A stretch of DNA of 35,071 nucleotides, from the NCBI GenBank assembly GCA_002786025.1, contig NHNW01000105.1, forward strand, positions 1 through 35,071. The letters are read 5' to 3'. The notes beneath the pieces were generated by a model. The model was not told the origin of the DNA. It did not search any database and worked only from the letters and a program-made list of their open reading frames with translations. Positions 11,151-21,750 of the stretch are shown in pieces (positions within the stretch are counted from its first letter, which is position 1; every line of letters begins with the position of its first letter). Source of the DNA: Zasmidium citrigriseum. Lineage: Eukaryota > Ascomycota > Dothideomycetes > Mycosphaerellales > Mycosphaerellaceae. The position numbers and the translations under genes were made by a program.

Positions 11151-12945
11151 TTTAAAGTAAGCTATACGCTAGATATTCCTCGAGTACTAAGTTTCTACTA
11201 ACGTTCTATTATATCGCTAGAAACCGCCTTAGTTAAAACCCCTCTAGGTTCGCTTTACTATAGCTCCCTCGCCTAGTAAAGTACTACGCTTTATACTACT
11301 AATAGACCCTCGTCTTTAGCTCGCTATCGTTAACCGAGTATCTATAGTAGCCTCTTATCTAACTTCTAGTAGATATATTAGTACTCTCGTCGCTAATCTA
11401 GACGATCTTCCTATCCCTACTCCTATTAATAGTAAGCGCTATAAGAATCCGTCCTCTCGTAGTACTTAATACGATTCTATCTACGATAGCGAAGATAATA
11501 TTCTCGAAGAGTCCCCTAGTAAGAAGCGAAAGTATAAGAAGGATTAGGATATCTATATTAGAAATAGCGAGGGTCGTCTTAGCTAGACGCTATATACCTA
11601 CTTAGGTAGTAAGATCGCTAGAGCTCGTCGCTCGTCGAGAGCCCCTCGTAATAATTAGTCTATACTATAGCTAATAACTCCCTCGAATCCTATAGCTAAG
11701 GTAGCTATTCTAGATAATAATACTATATCCTCTACTAGCGGCGGCCCTACTACCGTCTCGTCGACTAGTAAAGGAGATAAAGCGATAATCTCTAGTAAGC
11801 TATATTTGCTATTAGAAGTTAGTGCTATTACTAATATTATAGCTATAGCCGCTAATACCTCTACTACGTCTTCTCCTATATAGGTACCTCCTCCTTAGGG
11901 AGTCTTACTATCGCTACCTTCTATATATATACCTCCTTCTTAGGATTAGTCTCGGGTTCCGTATTACGTCTAGGACCTACGTAGCTATACTTGTAAGTTT
12001 AATCCTCTTATTATCCCCTCGAGCTAGGCTAATATATTATAGGCGAGGAAATTAACGCTACTAAGCTACTATTAAAGGAGAAATACTCTAGAGACCGTAT
12101 CTACGCCGAAACTAGTAAGGAGTAGTCTAATATCGAGGGTTTTAATAACCTCCCTAACGACGTGTTCGAAATCGCTAATAACGAGATCCGTATTAGCTAT
12201 ACTCTATTAGGCAGTCTTAAGAACACTCGCCCTAGCTACTATAACGACGAGGAGCCGCCTTCTTCGAATAGCGAGCCTTTTTAGCTTAGCTCGCCTATCT
12301 CTATCGATAGTAGTATCTCCTATCTATAGGAGATTACGCTTAGCGCTACTTAAGTCGATTAATAGATATTTAGCGGTACGTTCGAGATTCTAGATTTATA
12401 TCGGTTATAGGCTCTTAAGGAGATCTTTAAGATAATTATCGAGAATCCCGTACTTAAGTAGCTAGCTTCCCTTAATATGTTTCGTCGTCTAGGTAAGTAG
12501 GGTTAGGTCGAGAATTAGGCTAAGCTTACCCTCGGTTAGGTATATATCTTCCGTATTAACTATTCTCTAGATCGAGCCCTATCTTAGTCGTAAATCTAAA
12601 GTATTAAGGACGCCCTTACCTTACTTAAGCGTCGTACTCTAGCCTATAATAGACTATAGACTAAGGTTACGTATAAGCGCGCGGTAGTAGAGTTTATTAG
12701 AGGTAATAGTATTAAGCGTCGTAACCTTTAGGCTCTCTAGGCGCTTAAGGCTTAAGTTAGCGACGTTAAGGTCGTAAAGCGTAACCTATACTTTACTAGT
12801 AAGCTATAGTAGCTTTATTATTTAGAGGGTTAGACCGTATATCTAAGGGGTAGCGATAAAGGTCTCGGTTTTCGATATTTTTCCGCTACCGAGTAGGCTA
12901 GTATTACGATAGGCCCTAAGTAATAGTAGTAGGGAATATAGTTCC
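11150..12945 (+). pseudogene. RIP-degraded unknown gene, about 580 codons, one intron
   Basis: Exon 1 (about 11,150-11,992) is Ser/Thr/Pro-rich and probably disordered, with a basic nuclear-signal-like SPSKKRKYKKD near 11,515-11,548. Exon 2 (12,043 to about 12,945) holds EGFNNLPNDVFEIANNEIRI near 12,137-12,196, then a helical basic part with RRLGK, LTLLKRRTLAYNRL and KRAVVEFIRGNSIKRRNL. The two exons are in different frames that a 50-bp intron reconciles exactly. The nuclear-signal-like motif and basic C-terminal part hint at a chromatin or DNA-binding role, but I do not recognise a family. Confidence 0.6.
11993..12042 (+). other. 50-bp spliceosomal intron (RIP-mutated)
   Basis: GTAAGT at 11,993, GCTAAT branch-like site near 12,027-12,032 and TAG at 12,040-12,042. 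Splicing joins T at 11,992 to GC at 12,043, restoring a Cys codon in phase 1 and linking frame 1 of exon 1 to frame 0 of exon 2. Same length as the intron at 9,633-9,682. Confidence 0.72.
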
Positions 12946-12949
12946 AATT

Positions 12950-13490
12950 AATATTACTATCGAGATCTTCCTCTATCTTATTTATTATTATAGCTATCTT
13001 CGAAGAACGCTAATTTAGACGTATCTATAGGTAGGAAAGAGTATACGTTAGTAGCTTCCGAGCTCTATTCTACTAATAAGTAAATATATACGTAAAAGTA
13101 TCGCTTTACTCTTAAACCTTACTTACTACTACCCTCGTTCTTACTTACTATTATAGCTATATTCGTAGGTGTCTTCTCTTAAGTCTTTATTACTTCTCTA
13201 CCTCTAACCTTATCGCTCGGGTATCGTCGCCTTTCGCTATATCGTACTATTATTACGACTATATATAGGATACGCTTAACGGTAACAGTTATATAAGATT
13301 ATCTAACGGTTCTTCTAATTAGTTACGAAGTATTACCTCGTAGAGATCTACTACTCTAAGTACTACTTCTACTAGTAGCTAACTTCTATCTTTACTATAA
13401 TAGTAAGTAAAGAATATTTCCTTACTTCTTATATTACGACTAATAATATCTATAGGACCTTACTCTTCGCTCGACCTAACTAAGCTCGCT
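12950..13490. other. Unassigned stretch, no convincing gene
   Basis: Between two plus-strand relics. Frames on both strands carry many stops and no consistent composition. It may be intergenic or the badly read 5' part of the next relic. Confidence 0.35.
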
Positions 13491-14235
13491 ATTGTCTCGG
13501 CTCCCTAGCGAAGTGCTTAACGCTATTAGTAATATTGTTTACGCGGGACGTACGAACGACCTTACTACGCTATAAAAAGTCTACTAGTACTTCTACTATA
13601 TATACTATAGATACCTTCCTTCTAGCTCGAAGCTAATAGTTACTTTATTACTCTCTAGCTACGCTTAGTTCCGTAATCTATATCTAAAGGTCCTCTCTAG
13701 TAACGAGCGAGTATAGCGAATACTATAGTAGTTTAGTATTTAGAACAATCTAGGTAGCGGCCCTAGCGCCGTCGTTCTTCGCCTTACTAATATCGCCTAG
13801 TAGTCTTATCTCTCGCTTACCTAAGTCGTTGCCTTAGGCTATAAACTTAATATCTCCTACTAGTCCTTATACTCTCCTAGTCTAAAGATAGATATCGTTA
13901 CGCTAGTCGATCTCGAGACCGCCCTCTAGCTTTCTTTCGAGCTCGATTTCGGCGATATAGCGGTATTCTAGGGCGCGGATAGTACTCTATATAGGCTCTT
14001 AATACTCGTTTTCTTTAAGAGGCTTTTAGCGCTAGGCGACGATTTAAAGCGTAAACGTCCTAGCCTTAGCTTCTAGTAGCTTAAAGTCTATACTACGAGG
14101 TTTATAGTAACGAGGCGCTAGTTTACTAGTAAGGTAGCTATTTAGGGCGAGGCGATAGACTTCTTTATAATTTACTTCAAGTCGCCTAGGCCTCGTGTAT
14201 ATTAAGGGGTAGATTAAGAGTAGTAAAAGTAGGAT
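13490..14235 (+). pseudogene. RIP-degraded unknown gene fragment
   Basis: A plus-strand frame readable from about 13,755, possibly from 13,490, to about 14,235, with TAA/TAG stops only. It reads GSGPSAVVLRLTNIA, then LSFELDFGDIAVF near 13,929-13,967, STLYRLLILVFFKRLLALGD near 13,982-14,041, and DFFIIYFKSPRPRVY near 14,159-14,203. The alternation of hydrophobic strands and helices looks like a folded domain. A Gln-rich end (TAA/TAG run) follows near 14,205-14,235. Family not recognised. It converges on the minus-strand relic to its right. Confidence 0.5.
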
Positions 14236-14329
14236 TCTCGGCGCTAGGAGTAGTTCTAGGTAGGCTTATAAGGGTTCGTTTAGGGGTTATAGGTCGTGTT
14301 AATCGTTACGATCCTCGAAGTTTAACCCT

Positions 14330-14950
14330 CTCTCTATTATTTTGCTTTTCTTCTCTTCTTAATTTAGTATCCCTCGTAGTCCTTAGCTTAAAGCAATTAT
14401 AGGCTTTCTTATATTATACGTACCTATATTATACTAGCTAGTATATCCTCTCGCTATCTTCTCTTTTCGAACGCTATAGATTCTTATTATATATATACTA
14501 TACTATTCTAAGCGCTCTCGCTCCTCCTTAACCTTCTAGATTAACTTACTAAAATCCGTAGCGAACTCGTTAGCTATATTAGACTCTATAGCCTAAAGTA
14601 TCTAGTCGTTAGTACCTCTCTATATATTAGCTTATATAGTAGCGTATTAGGTAGTAGTCTACTACTTTATTAGCTTTTAAGCCGCCTAGGTGTTAATATC
14701 GTCGAATATATCTCTAATAGTAGCGTAATCGGTAAGGCGTTATATTAGCTTCTCTCCGAGTTCCCCGTCTATAAAGGCGGTAAGCTACTCTAGATAGTCG
14801 ACGAAGCTTATACGGACGAGTACTATTAGGTGAAGTTAGTCTCGATTCTAGTCGCTTTGGAAATATTAAAGACTTACCTCTATAGCGATAGGCGGAGGTT
14901 ATCTTATAAACAATTATATATCTTGTTTCTATACTACTTCTCTTAATTTA
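14330..14950 (-). pseudogene. RIP-degraded helical gene, candidate intron
   Basis: On the minus strand, exon 1 (about 14,950-14,878) reads KRSSIETRYIIVYKITSAY without a stop. After a candidate intron, exon 2 reads VLVRISFVDYLE, FIDGELGEKL, DYATIRDIFDDINT, ESNIANEFATDFSKLI and KVKEERERLE, down to about 14,440. The long charged helical pattern with many former Gln (TAA/TAG) suggests a coiled coil. Family not recognised. Confidence 0.55.
14823..14877 (-). other. Candidate 55-bp intron
   Basis: Reading the minus strand: GTAAGT at 14,877-14,872, GACTAAC near 14,844-14,838 and TAG ending at 14,823. Both flanks are open in the frame that splicing would join (phase 1). The acceptor choice is less certain than for the two 50-bp introns, because other TAG triplets lie nearby. 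Confidence 0.5.
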
Positions 14951-15060
14951 CTAGAGGCGTAACGTTCGAAGTAGAGTAGTATATTATTATTATCGTCGCT
15001 AGCGATAGTTAGAATAAGGTTTTAGTACAAGTGTATAGATTAGGTTAGTTAGTAGCGTAT

Positions 15061-17694
15061 CTTACCCGCTCCTAGGCCTCGCCTTACTTAGTAAATATTT
15101 CCTATAACTATACTCCTACAATTTGCTCTTTATCTCGTTTCTCCCCTTATTACGATCCGTATTATTATCCTACTACTATTATAATACCCTCGATAGAGCT
15201 TACGAAACCTCGCGACCTTAACCTCTATAGTTTCGTATAACGATTTACGACTAAGTTATATTCCTACTCCCCTTACGTAACGAAGAATACTATTATCGAG
15301 TATCTTAACGATATTACGCGAATAAAGCGTAACTACGGCCTACTCTTACTCGTTACCTATAGCTTAATTAATACGAAAGGTAGCGTAGTACTCGATACTA
15401 CTCGTAAATATTATTAATAGTAAGGTATAGAAAATACCGCTAAGAAGGTTAAGAAAGAGGAGTAATAGAAGAAGGGACTAGATCGTATATATTATATAAA
15501 GTAGGTCGTATACCTAACTATCGCTAAGGTCTAGGGTCTTAATATCGTAACCTACTACGGCTTCGCTCCTACTACTTATAATAGTAAGGGTCTTAAGTAT
15601 ATTAACCTCCTCCTTACCGCTATTCGCGCTAATAGCGATTAGTAGACCGCCTACCGTCGCCTTAATTAACTCCGCCGCTACCGATTCTAGCTAAAATCCG
15701 TAATAAATCTAACGCCTATCGAGTAGAGTAGGGTATTTAGTAATAAGAAATAGTAAGTGCTATAAAGAGATATTTAACGCTTAAGGGACTAGGACTTAGA
15801 ATCTTATCTATACTCTAAGTAGGGTATTATTAACAAATAGGTTAATCCTAAGGAGGCTAAACGCTCTAGTTAGGAGTTTAACGTCTATAATCTTATAGTT
15901 CGTAAGAGTAGTACGTCGAGTATAAAAAGGCTATTAGATAACGTAGAAGGTAGTAATAACGACACCCTAAAGCTATTACTAAAGAAGCCTAAGAACCCTA
16001 AGAATCCTAAGAAACCTACGCTACTAAGGAACCCTAAGTTAATTTCTAACCTCGTAAAGTCTAAGGATAGTAGCGCTACTTTAGACCCTAGTATCTAGTA
16101 TAAAGGGTTAAAAGATATCGAACGCCCTATATAGAAGAACTATCTATTAGGTAGAGTAGGCGCTTATAGTTCCGTACCTTCTCCCTTAGATATTAAATAT
16201 AATACTAACTAATACTCGCTTTAAAGTAGCTCCTCTACCGCCTCTAACTAGACTATTAGAACGTCTAACGCCTTACCTACTACTAATATTATATCCGAGT
16301 TATAATCTAGTCCTACCTCGTTAATATCTGCCCTATATCCGCCTTAATAGTATATCCCTACTATACCTAACGATCCTAAATATCCTCTACCTCCCGCTAA
16401 TTTTATTCTCTCTTACTTTAAGGAGGCTAAGCGTCGTATATTATAGCACCTCTCGATCTTAAGGTTTTACCTCTCCGTAGAGGGCTAGTCTCTTATCGAT
16501 TAAGCTTACGATTAGGTCCGACTCTTATAGCTTCCTACTTCTTATAGACTAGGCCTTAGAGATATATTTAACCTCTATACCTTATCCGCCGAAGAGATCG
16601 AGGAGTAACTAAATACGGGTTTTATCTTCGATAAGCTAGTCGTTATACGCGGCGAAGTCTTTCGAGATTCGAGGCGTACCTCTATTAATAGGTACCTAAA
16701 AAATCTTTCCGCCCGTAGCCCTTTAGCTAAGAGCTAACTATTTAGGACTAGTATAACTAAGTATATCCTAATTTCCGACCTTTAGATATGTATCTACTTT
16801 AAGACGTAGTAGTTAGCGTTAGCTATTAGATACTCTCTACTTAATATCCTTAACCTCTACTCTTAAGATATTACTAATCGCCCCTTTTTCGTACGACACC
16901 CCTAATATATAGCCCTCTAGAATATAGAAGCCGCTACGAGAGATATTAGTAAAGTCTCTATATTAAAGCTATCTAATATTAATAAATACTAGTAGTTCGA
17001 CCTCCTTACTACCTCGCTCGTATTTTCTAGTACTTATATCGATATTATAAATAGTACTTAGATTCGAGTATTACGCGGACTAAAGCTATAGATACTAGCT
17101 ATTAACTTATACGACTAGGACTAGTAAGACTTTGTAGATACTAGTAATAAGTAGATACCTCCGTACGATAAGATTCGTATAGTTATTTTAAAGGAAGATA
17201 ATATCCTTCTTATACCGCCTAGAGTCTACGTTATCTATACGCCGCTTACCCTTTCGCCGTATCTTATTTAAGGAGGTATACTCTAGGACGATCTAAACCT
17301 TATTCCCTTACTACGTAATATTACCTAGATCGCGCGGTATATCCGGACTACTAACGAGCCGTTACCGTTATAGATTAGTAGTATAGTAAAGGAGCTATAG
17401 GATATAGTAGAGAGGGGTTAGTATATATATTATAGCAATATAGACTAGTCTAAGTTTAAGCTAGCCTTTAAGTCGGCGCTCGCGGACTTAAAGAGACTTA
17501 GGTATAAGTATAAGCTAGCTAAAGAGGGTAAGAAAGGGAATAGTAGCTATAATCGTAGTACGTATCCGTATTATAAACGATAGTCGAGGTATATAGAACT
17601 TTACTAGGGGTATAGAGATTTACTTAAGAAAGGGGTAGGATATACCTATAAATTAGAAGAGTAGATAGCCCTCCTTCCTATATACCTAAACTAA
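15061..17694 (+). pseudogene. RIP-degraded large unknown gene, about 880 codons in one frame
   Basis: The longest coherent frame in the window: 15,061 to 17,694 stays in a single register with no indel, broken only by TAA/TAG. N-terminal part reads ELTKPRDLNLYSFV and YLNDITRIKRNYGLLLLVTY. A Lys/Pro-rich linker, KKPKNPKNPKKPT, lies near 15,981-16,019, followed by a Ser/Thr/Pro-rich part near 16,150-16,390. The C-terminal half is folded-looking: LSAEEIEE near 16,576-16,599, FDKLVVIRGEVFRDSRRTSI near 16,630-16,689, LAIRYSLLNILNLYS near 16,822-16,866. The end is basic (DLKRLRYKYKLAKEGKKG near 17,488-17,541). I do not recognise the family. The absence of frameshifts suggests that little time or selection-free drift passed besides RIP itself. 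Confidence 0.65.
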
Positions 17695-17879
17695 TCCCCT
17701 TTTATCTAGTTATTTACTATAGACCTCGATAAAAGAGTAAGCCTAGCTTATATTACCTAACTAACTCTCCTTTAGTTAACGTATTATATAATCCTACCTC
17801 TTCCTTTTATTATATCCTAACCGAATATACCTCTCTTACTACTATAACTAACCCTCTACTCTAAAATCTAGCCTACCCT

Positions 17880-18640
17880 ACTTAACCGTTATAATCTAAG
17901 GTCCGCCTCTATCCTCCTCCTCCGTATCCTTAAGCGTCTCGAAGAGTATACTATCGTTAGTAATAATATATTCGACACCTCCCTCTAAGATACGCTTATA
18001 GGAGAACTAGTAATTATTACCTACGTTAGTCTAGTACTTGTTTTCTACTCGCGCCTTATTAACTTTAGCCTCTACGCTAGCTAGCGAGATTTCCTTTATA
18101 GCGAGTAGGTTAATATATAGTTCTAGCTACTTTAATCCGATCGTAATTATATACTCTTTAAGGCTAGTATTCTCCGCGTAATCCTATTTCTCGAGGATAA
18201 GTAAGCGTAAGGTACGAGTAATAGGTTAAATATAAGGTATAGCTCGAGCTATCCGCGGTAGTAACTCTAGTACCTTTTTTAGGGGGACTCGGTCGTCGTA
18301 TTAGTCTATAGTATATTCATTAATTAACGCCCGGTTTTTCTATATCTAATCTACTACGAGCTTAACTAAAGCTATAGCGACTCTAGCGCGGACGGTAGCG
18401 CTAATAAAAGGAATCTCGGCTAGCTTAGCTATATTATATTAGTATCTAGTATTCTTACGCTAGTCTATATTACGTACCTAGGTAATTCGTATATAGCCTA
18501 GTATATCCTTTATAGCTAGCGTAGATATTAGGAATCTTAGCTAGGACCCTGCTACTAATATCTAGCGCGCCGAAGAGGTCGTTAAAACCGTTCCGCGCGA
18601 CCTAGAGCTTATTAATAATATATTACTACTAGACTAGGTT
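17880..18640 (-). pseudogene. RIP-degraded unknown gene, helical
   Basis: The minus-strand frame reads from about 18,640 to 17,880 in one register: GTVLTTSSAR, LRFLISTLAIKDILGYIRIT, IPFISATVRARVAIALVKLV near 18,415-18,355, INEYTID, KKVLELLPRIARAIPYI near 18,280-18,230, and VEAKVNKARVENKY. It ends in EDRGGP followed by a stop near 17,880. Repeated amphipathic helices and an acidic end (KDTEEEDRGG) are visible. It may start further right, toward 19,250, but I could not carry the frame with confidence. Family not recognised. Confidence 0.55.
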
Positions 18641-19299
18641 AGAAATAGGTTAGCTCGAAGTCTCTCCTCTCTACTATTATAGGCTATACTTACTATCGTA
18701 TTCGTTCTTCTCTATTAGCTAATAGAGTCTAAGTTATTAGCCGTATCTTAGTACTTCTCCGTTCTTTAATTTATAGTCTAGGTGTTACTAGGTACTAAGG
18801 CTCTATTTAAGAAGTCTTACTATAATCTAGCGGCGGACCGGGCGGAATCTTATCTATATCGAATTAAGGAGCTAGATATATTCTCGAAGGCCGCGCGAGA
18901 GATAGGTTAATACGTAGTTAAGGTCTTACTTAGTAGGCGGTACTTCTCCTACTCTTAGGACGTCGTCGTTATTCTTCTTTATCGTAGGCTAAAGTATATA
19001 TCTACTATAGTTATTATTATTAGTATTTACTAATTCTATAAGTAGCTTACTACCGACTTACGATATTCTTTAACGCTAATAGTCGTCTTATAGGCGCGGT
19101 AAGCTAATAAGATACGCGTATAATCGAGAGGTAAAGTTATACGAGCTTTTACGGGACTAAGGGAGAGAGAGTATATATTAGTAGTCTATCTCGAAATAGA
19201 TTTAGTATACTAGCGTATCTGTACGTAGTTAGTAGGGTAACTTTAGTTACTATAAGTATTAATTACGTACCCTAGACCCTAGTCGCTACTATACCTTCC

Positions 19300-21350
19300 T
19301 CGTTTATTTTAATATTTACTAGCTTATCTACCTACGCTAATCTTTCTTACCTCTATACTCTATCCTCGCTAAATACTAACTCTATTACCGACTAGTAATT
19401 TACTATTACTATAAGTATTCGCCTACTATTCCTTTATTAACGCCGTCTCGATTCTAACGTTAAATAGGCGAGCGCCTCTCTATTATAGTACTACTACGAA
19501 AGCTAAACCCGCTACGCGATAGTAATAGCCGCTTCGTCCGTCTATCGTAGACGACTAACTCCTCCTTATCTACTAGTAACTCCGTAGCCGCCGCGGGTAT
19601 AGGTTTACCTACTAATAGTACTTATTAGCTATCCGCGTTTACTACTAACCCTATAATAGTAAACCTAATATCTTCGACTAACGCTAGAGGCTAGACCGCG
19701 ACTACTCCGCCTTAGTCGACTCTACCTTAGTAATCGAATACTCTTACTATAGCCTCCGTTAATAATAGTTAGGGAAATAGTACGTCGCTTACCCTAGCCC
19801 TAAGTACTCTAGTAAGTATCCGCTATATAACGAATAGTATTAGTAGTCTATAAGTTAATACTCTAGCTTCTACTAGTCCTATCGGTCCTATAAGCCGCCC
19901 GTTTAATACTAATAACTATATCGCTACGCTATCTAGGACTAGTACTAGAGTATACGCTCGTACTACTAGCGTAGTAAAGGGTCGTAGTAGAGGAAGTACG
20001 CCTATATCTACTACCCCTAGTAATATTTCGCTAACTCGTACGGATAGCCCTCGTTCTTTATCGAGTATTAGTCGCTATATAGGTAACACGTCTATACTCG
20101 GCTAGCTCGCTACTTCCGTATTAACTCCTACTCGCTACGCGTAAGATAGCTCTCGTCTTAGAGACCTCTATACCCTCGCGCTATTAGTATTACGTACTCC
20201 GACTACCGCTAGTTCGTCTCTTACTTCCGCTCGGGATTCGTCTCTATCGTCTACTAGTACTAGCCGTAAGACTAGTATAGTTTTAGTAAACCGCGCTACC
20301 GATATACGGTTCTCTCCTAATATTAGTTCTAATTCGCCTACTCTATCTACTAGCCTAAACCGCGCGGCTATCCTATATATAGGAGGTAGCTCCCTCTAGT
20401 AGTAGTATACCTCGCTAAGTAGTATACGTTCGTCGTCTATTAATAATACGCTATCGCGTAGATAGGGTACTTATAGTTAGGGCGCCTATAGTTAAGGTAT
20501 ATACGCCTAAGGCGGCTATTCGCTACCCCTAGCCTAGTACTTCTAGTATAACTAGTACTAGTACTACGCTAGTCCTCCCTAGTAGTAGGAGAGCCCGCCG
20601 TTCTCTAGCTAGGATAACGCCTATAGCCCTATTCCCCTACTCGACTTTAGCGTCCCTCTTCCTCGGTAGTAGCTCGCGTCTAATAATTTATTTAGTACTA
20701 GTATTCCGTATACCGTTTATTTAGACTCTAGTTACGTCTTTCTACGCGCTTCTATACTAGCTACTACCTTTAATTAGGGCTAGTCTAACGATCGCGAGCT
20801 AGCCTATTTCGATCTTAGTCTAATATATCCTAATAGATATAGACTATTTATCGATTAGGAGAAGTAGAATAGTATTCTAATACTTATTAACGGCTAGAAC
20901 GCTAACGCCTAGTCTTTAGTACTATTTATTAGGACCCTCTATAATATTCGGATACTTAACTAGCTAGCCTTAGTAGGCCTCCTTAACTATATTAGTAGTA
21001 CTTATCTCCTAGGTACTACTCTCGGCGAGGTAGCTACCGTTACTCTCGACCTCGTAGGCTTCCCCGCCTATATCTAGTAGAAGCGCGGTATCTATAAGTA
21101 TTACTTCGCTCTTCTTAAGAATATAGTTATAGTAAACCCTACTATAGTCGCTCGAGATAGCGATACCTCTAATCTTATACGCCGCTTCTTTAGTATTAGC
21201 CCCGATAGCCCTAATCTAGATAATATTATACGTATCGCCGAACTTATCCGTACGTTCTTTTATAACGAGGAAGTTCTATACCGTAAGTTAAGATAGGAGT
21301 AAAACTTATATATACGTTCGCGCGGATATATTTAGTAGACCTTAGAACGA
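19300..21350 (+). pseudogene. RIP-degraded gene: long disordered N-terminus, folded C-terminus
   Basis: The first two thirds (about 19,300-20,650) are very rich in Ser, Thr, Tyr and former Gln, typical of a disordered region. From about 20,800 a clean frame appears: FDLSLIYPNRYRLFID, LGEVATVTLDLVGFPAYI near 21,022-21,077, KRGIYKYYFALLKNIVIVNP near 21,082-21,141, NLIRRFFSISPDSPNLDNII near 21,172-21,231, and IAELIRTFFYNEEVLYRKLR near 21,235-21,294. The architecture resembles fungal transcription or regulatory proteins only in layout; no domain is recognised. Boundaries on the left are uncertain. Confidence 0.5.
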
Positions 21351-21750
21351 TAGTACTCTACTATTGCCTTCTCTAATACTTCTTTATCTCGAATACCGTC
21401 GTTACTAAGGAGTTAGTCTTCTCGATAGATACGACGGTATTCTCTATTCTCTATAGATAAGGTTTCGTAGATATTCCGAGCTTATAGGTAGCTTAGTATA
21501 AAGAATAATAAACTAGTTCTTCTTTTAGTCCCCTTTTCTATTCTATCTCTATATTACTCTCGATTCTTATTATATTTCTTTTTCTATCTCCTTCTTTCCC
21601 TTTCTCGTTATAGCTATAGTAGTAGCTATCTTAGTATATATCGTACCCGCGCGATAATTATACTATTCCTAGAACTCCCGATAATTAAGATAGTATAACT
21701 TTTAGCTACTATATATACCTCTAACTTAGTATTACTAGTAGGATTATATT
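21350..21750. other. Intergenic stretch upstream of the Helitron relic, imperfect inverted repeat
   Basis: No convincing frame. Around 21,621-21,713, TAGTAGCTA...TCTTA on the left is matched in inverted orientation by TAAGATAG...TAGCTACTA on the right, with about 12 extra bases in the right arm. CGATAATTA occurs twice between or near the arms. It could be part of a Helitron end or promoter, but I see no diagnostic 5'-TC or 3'-CTRR end that I could defend. Confidence 0.3.
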
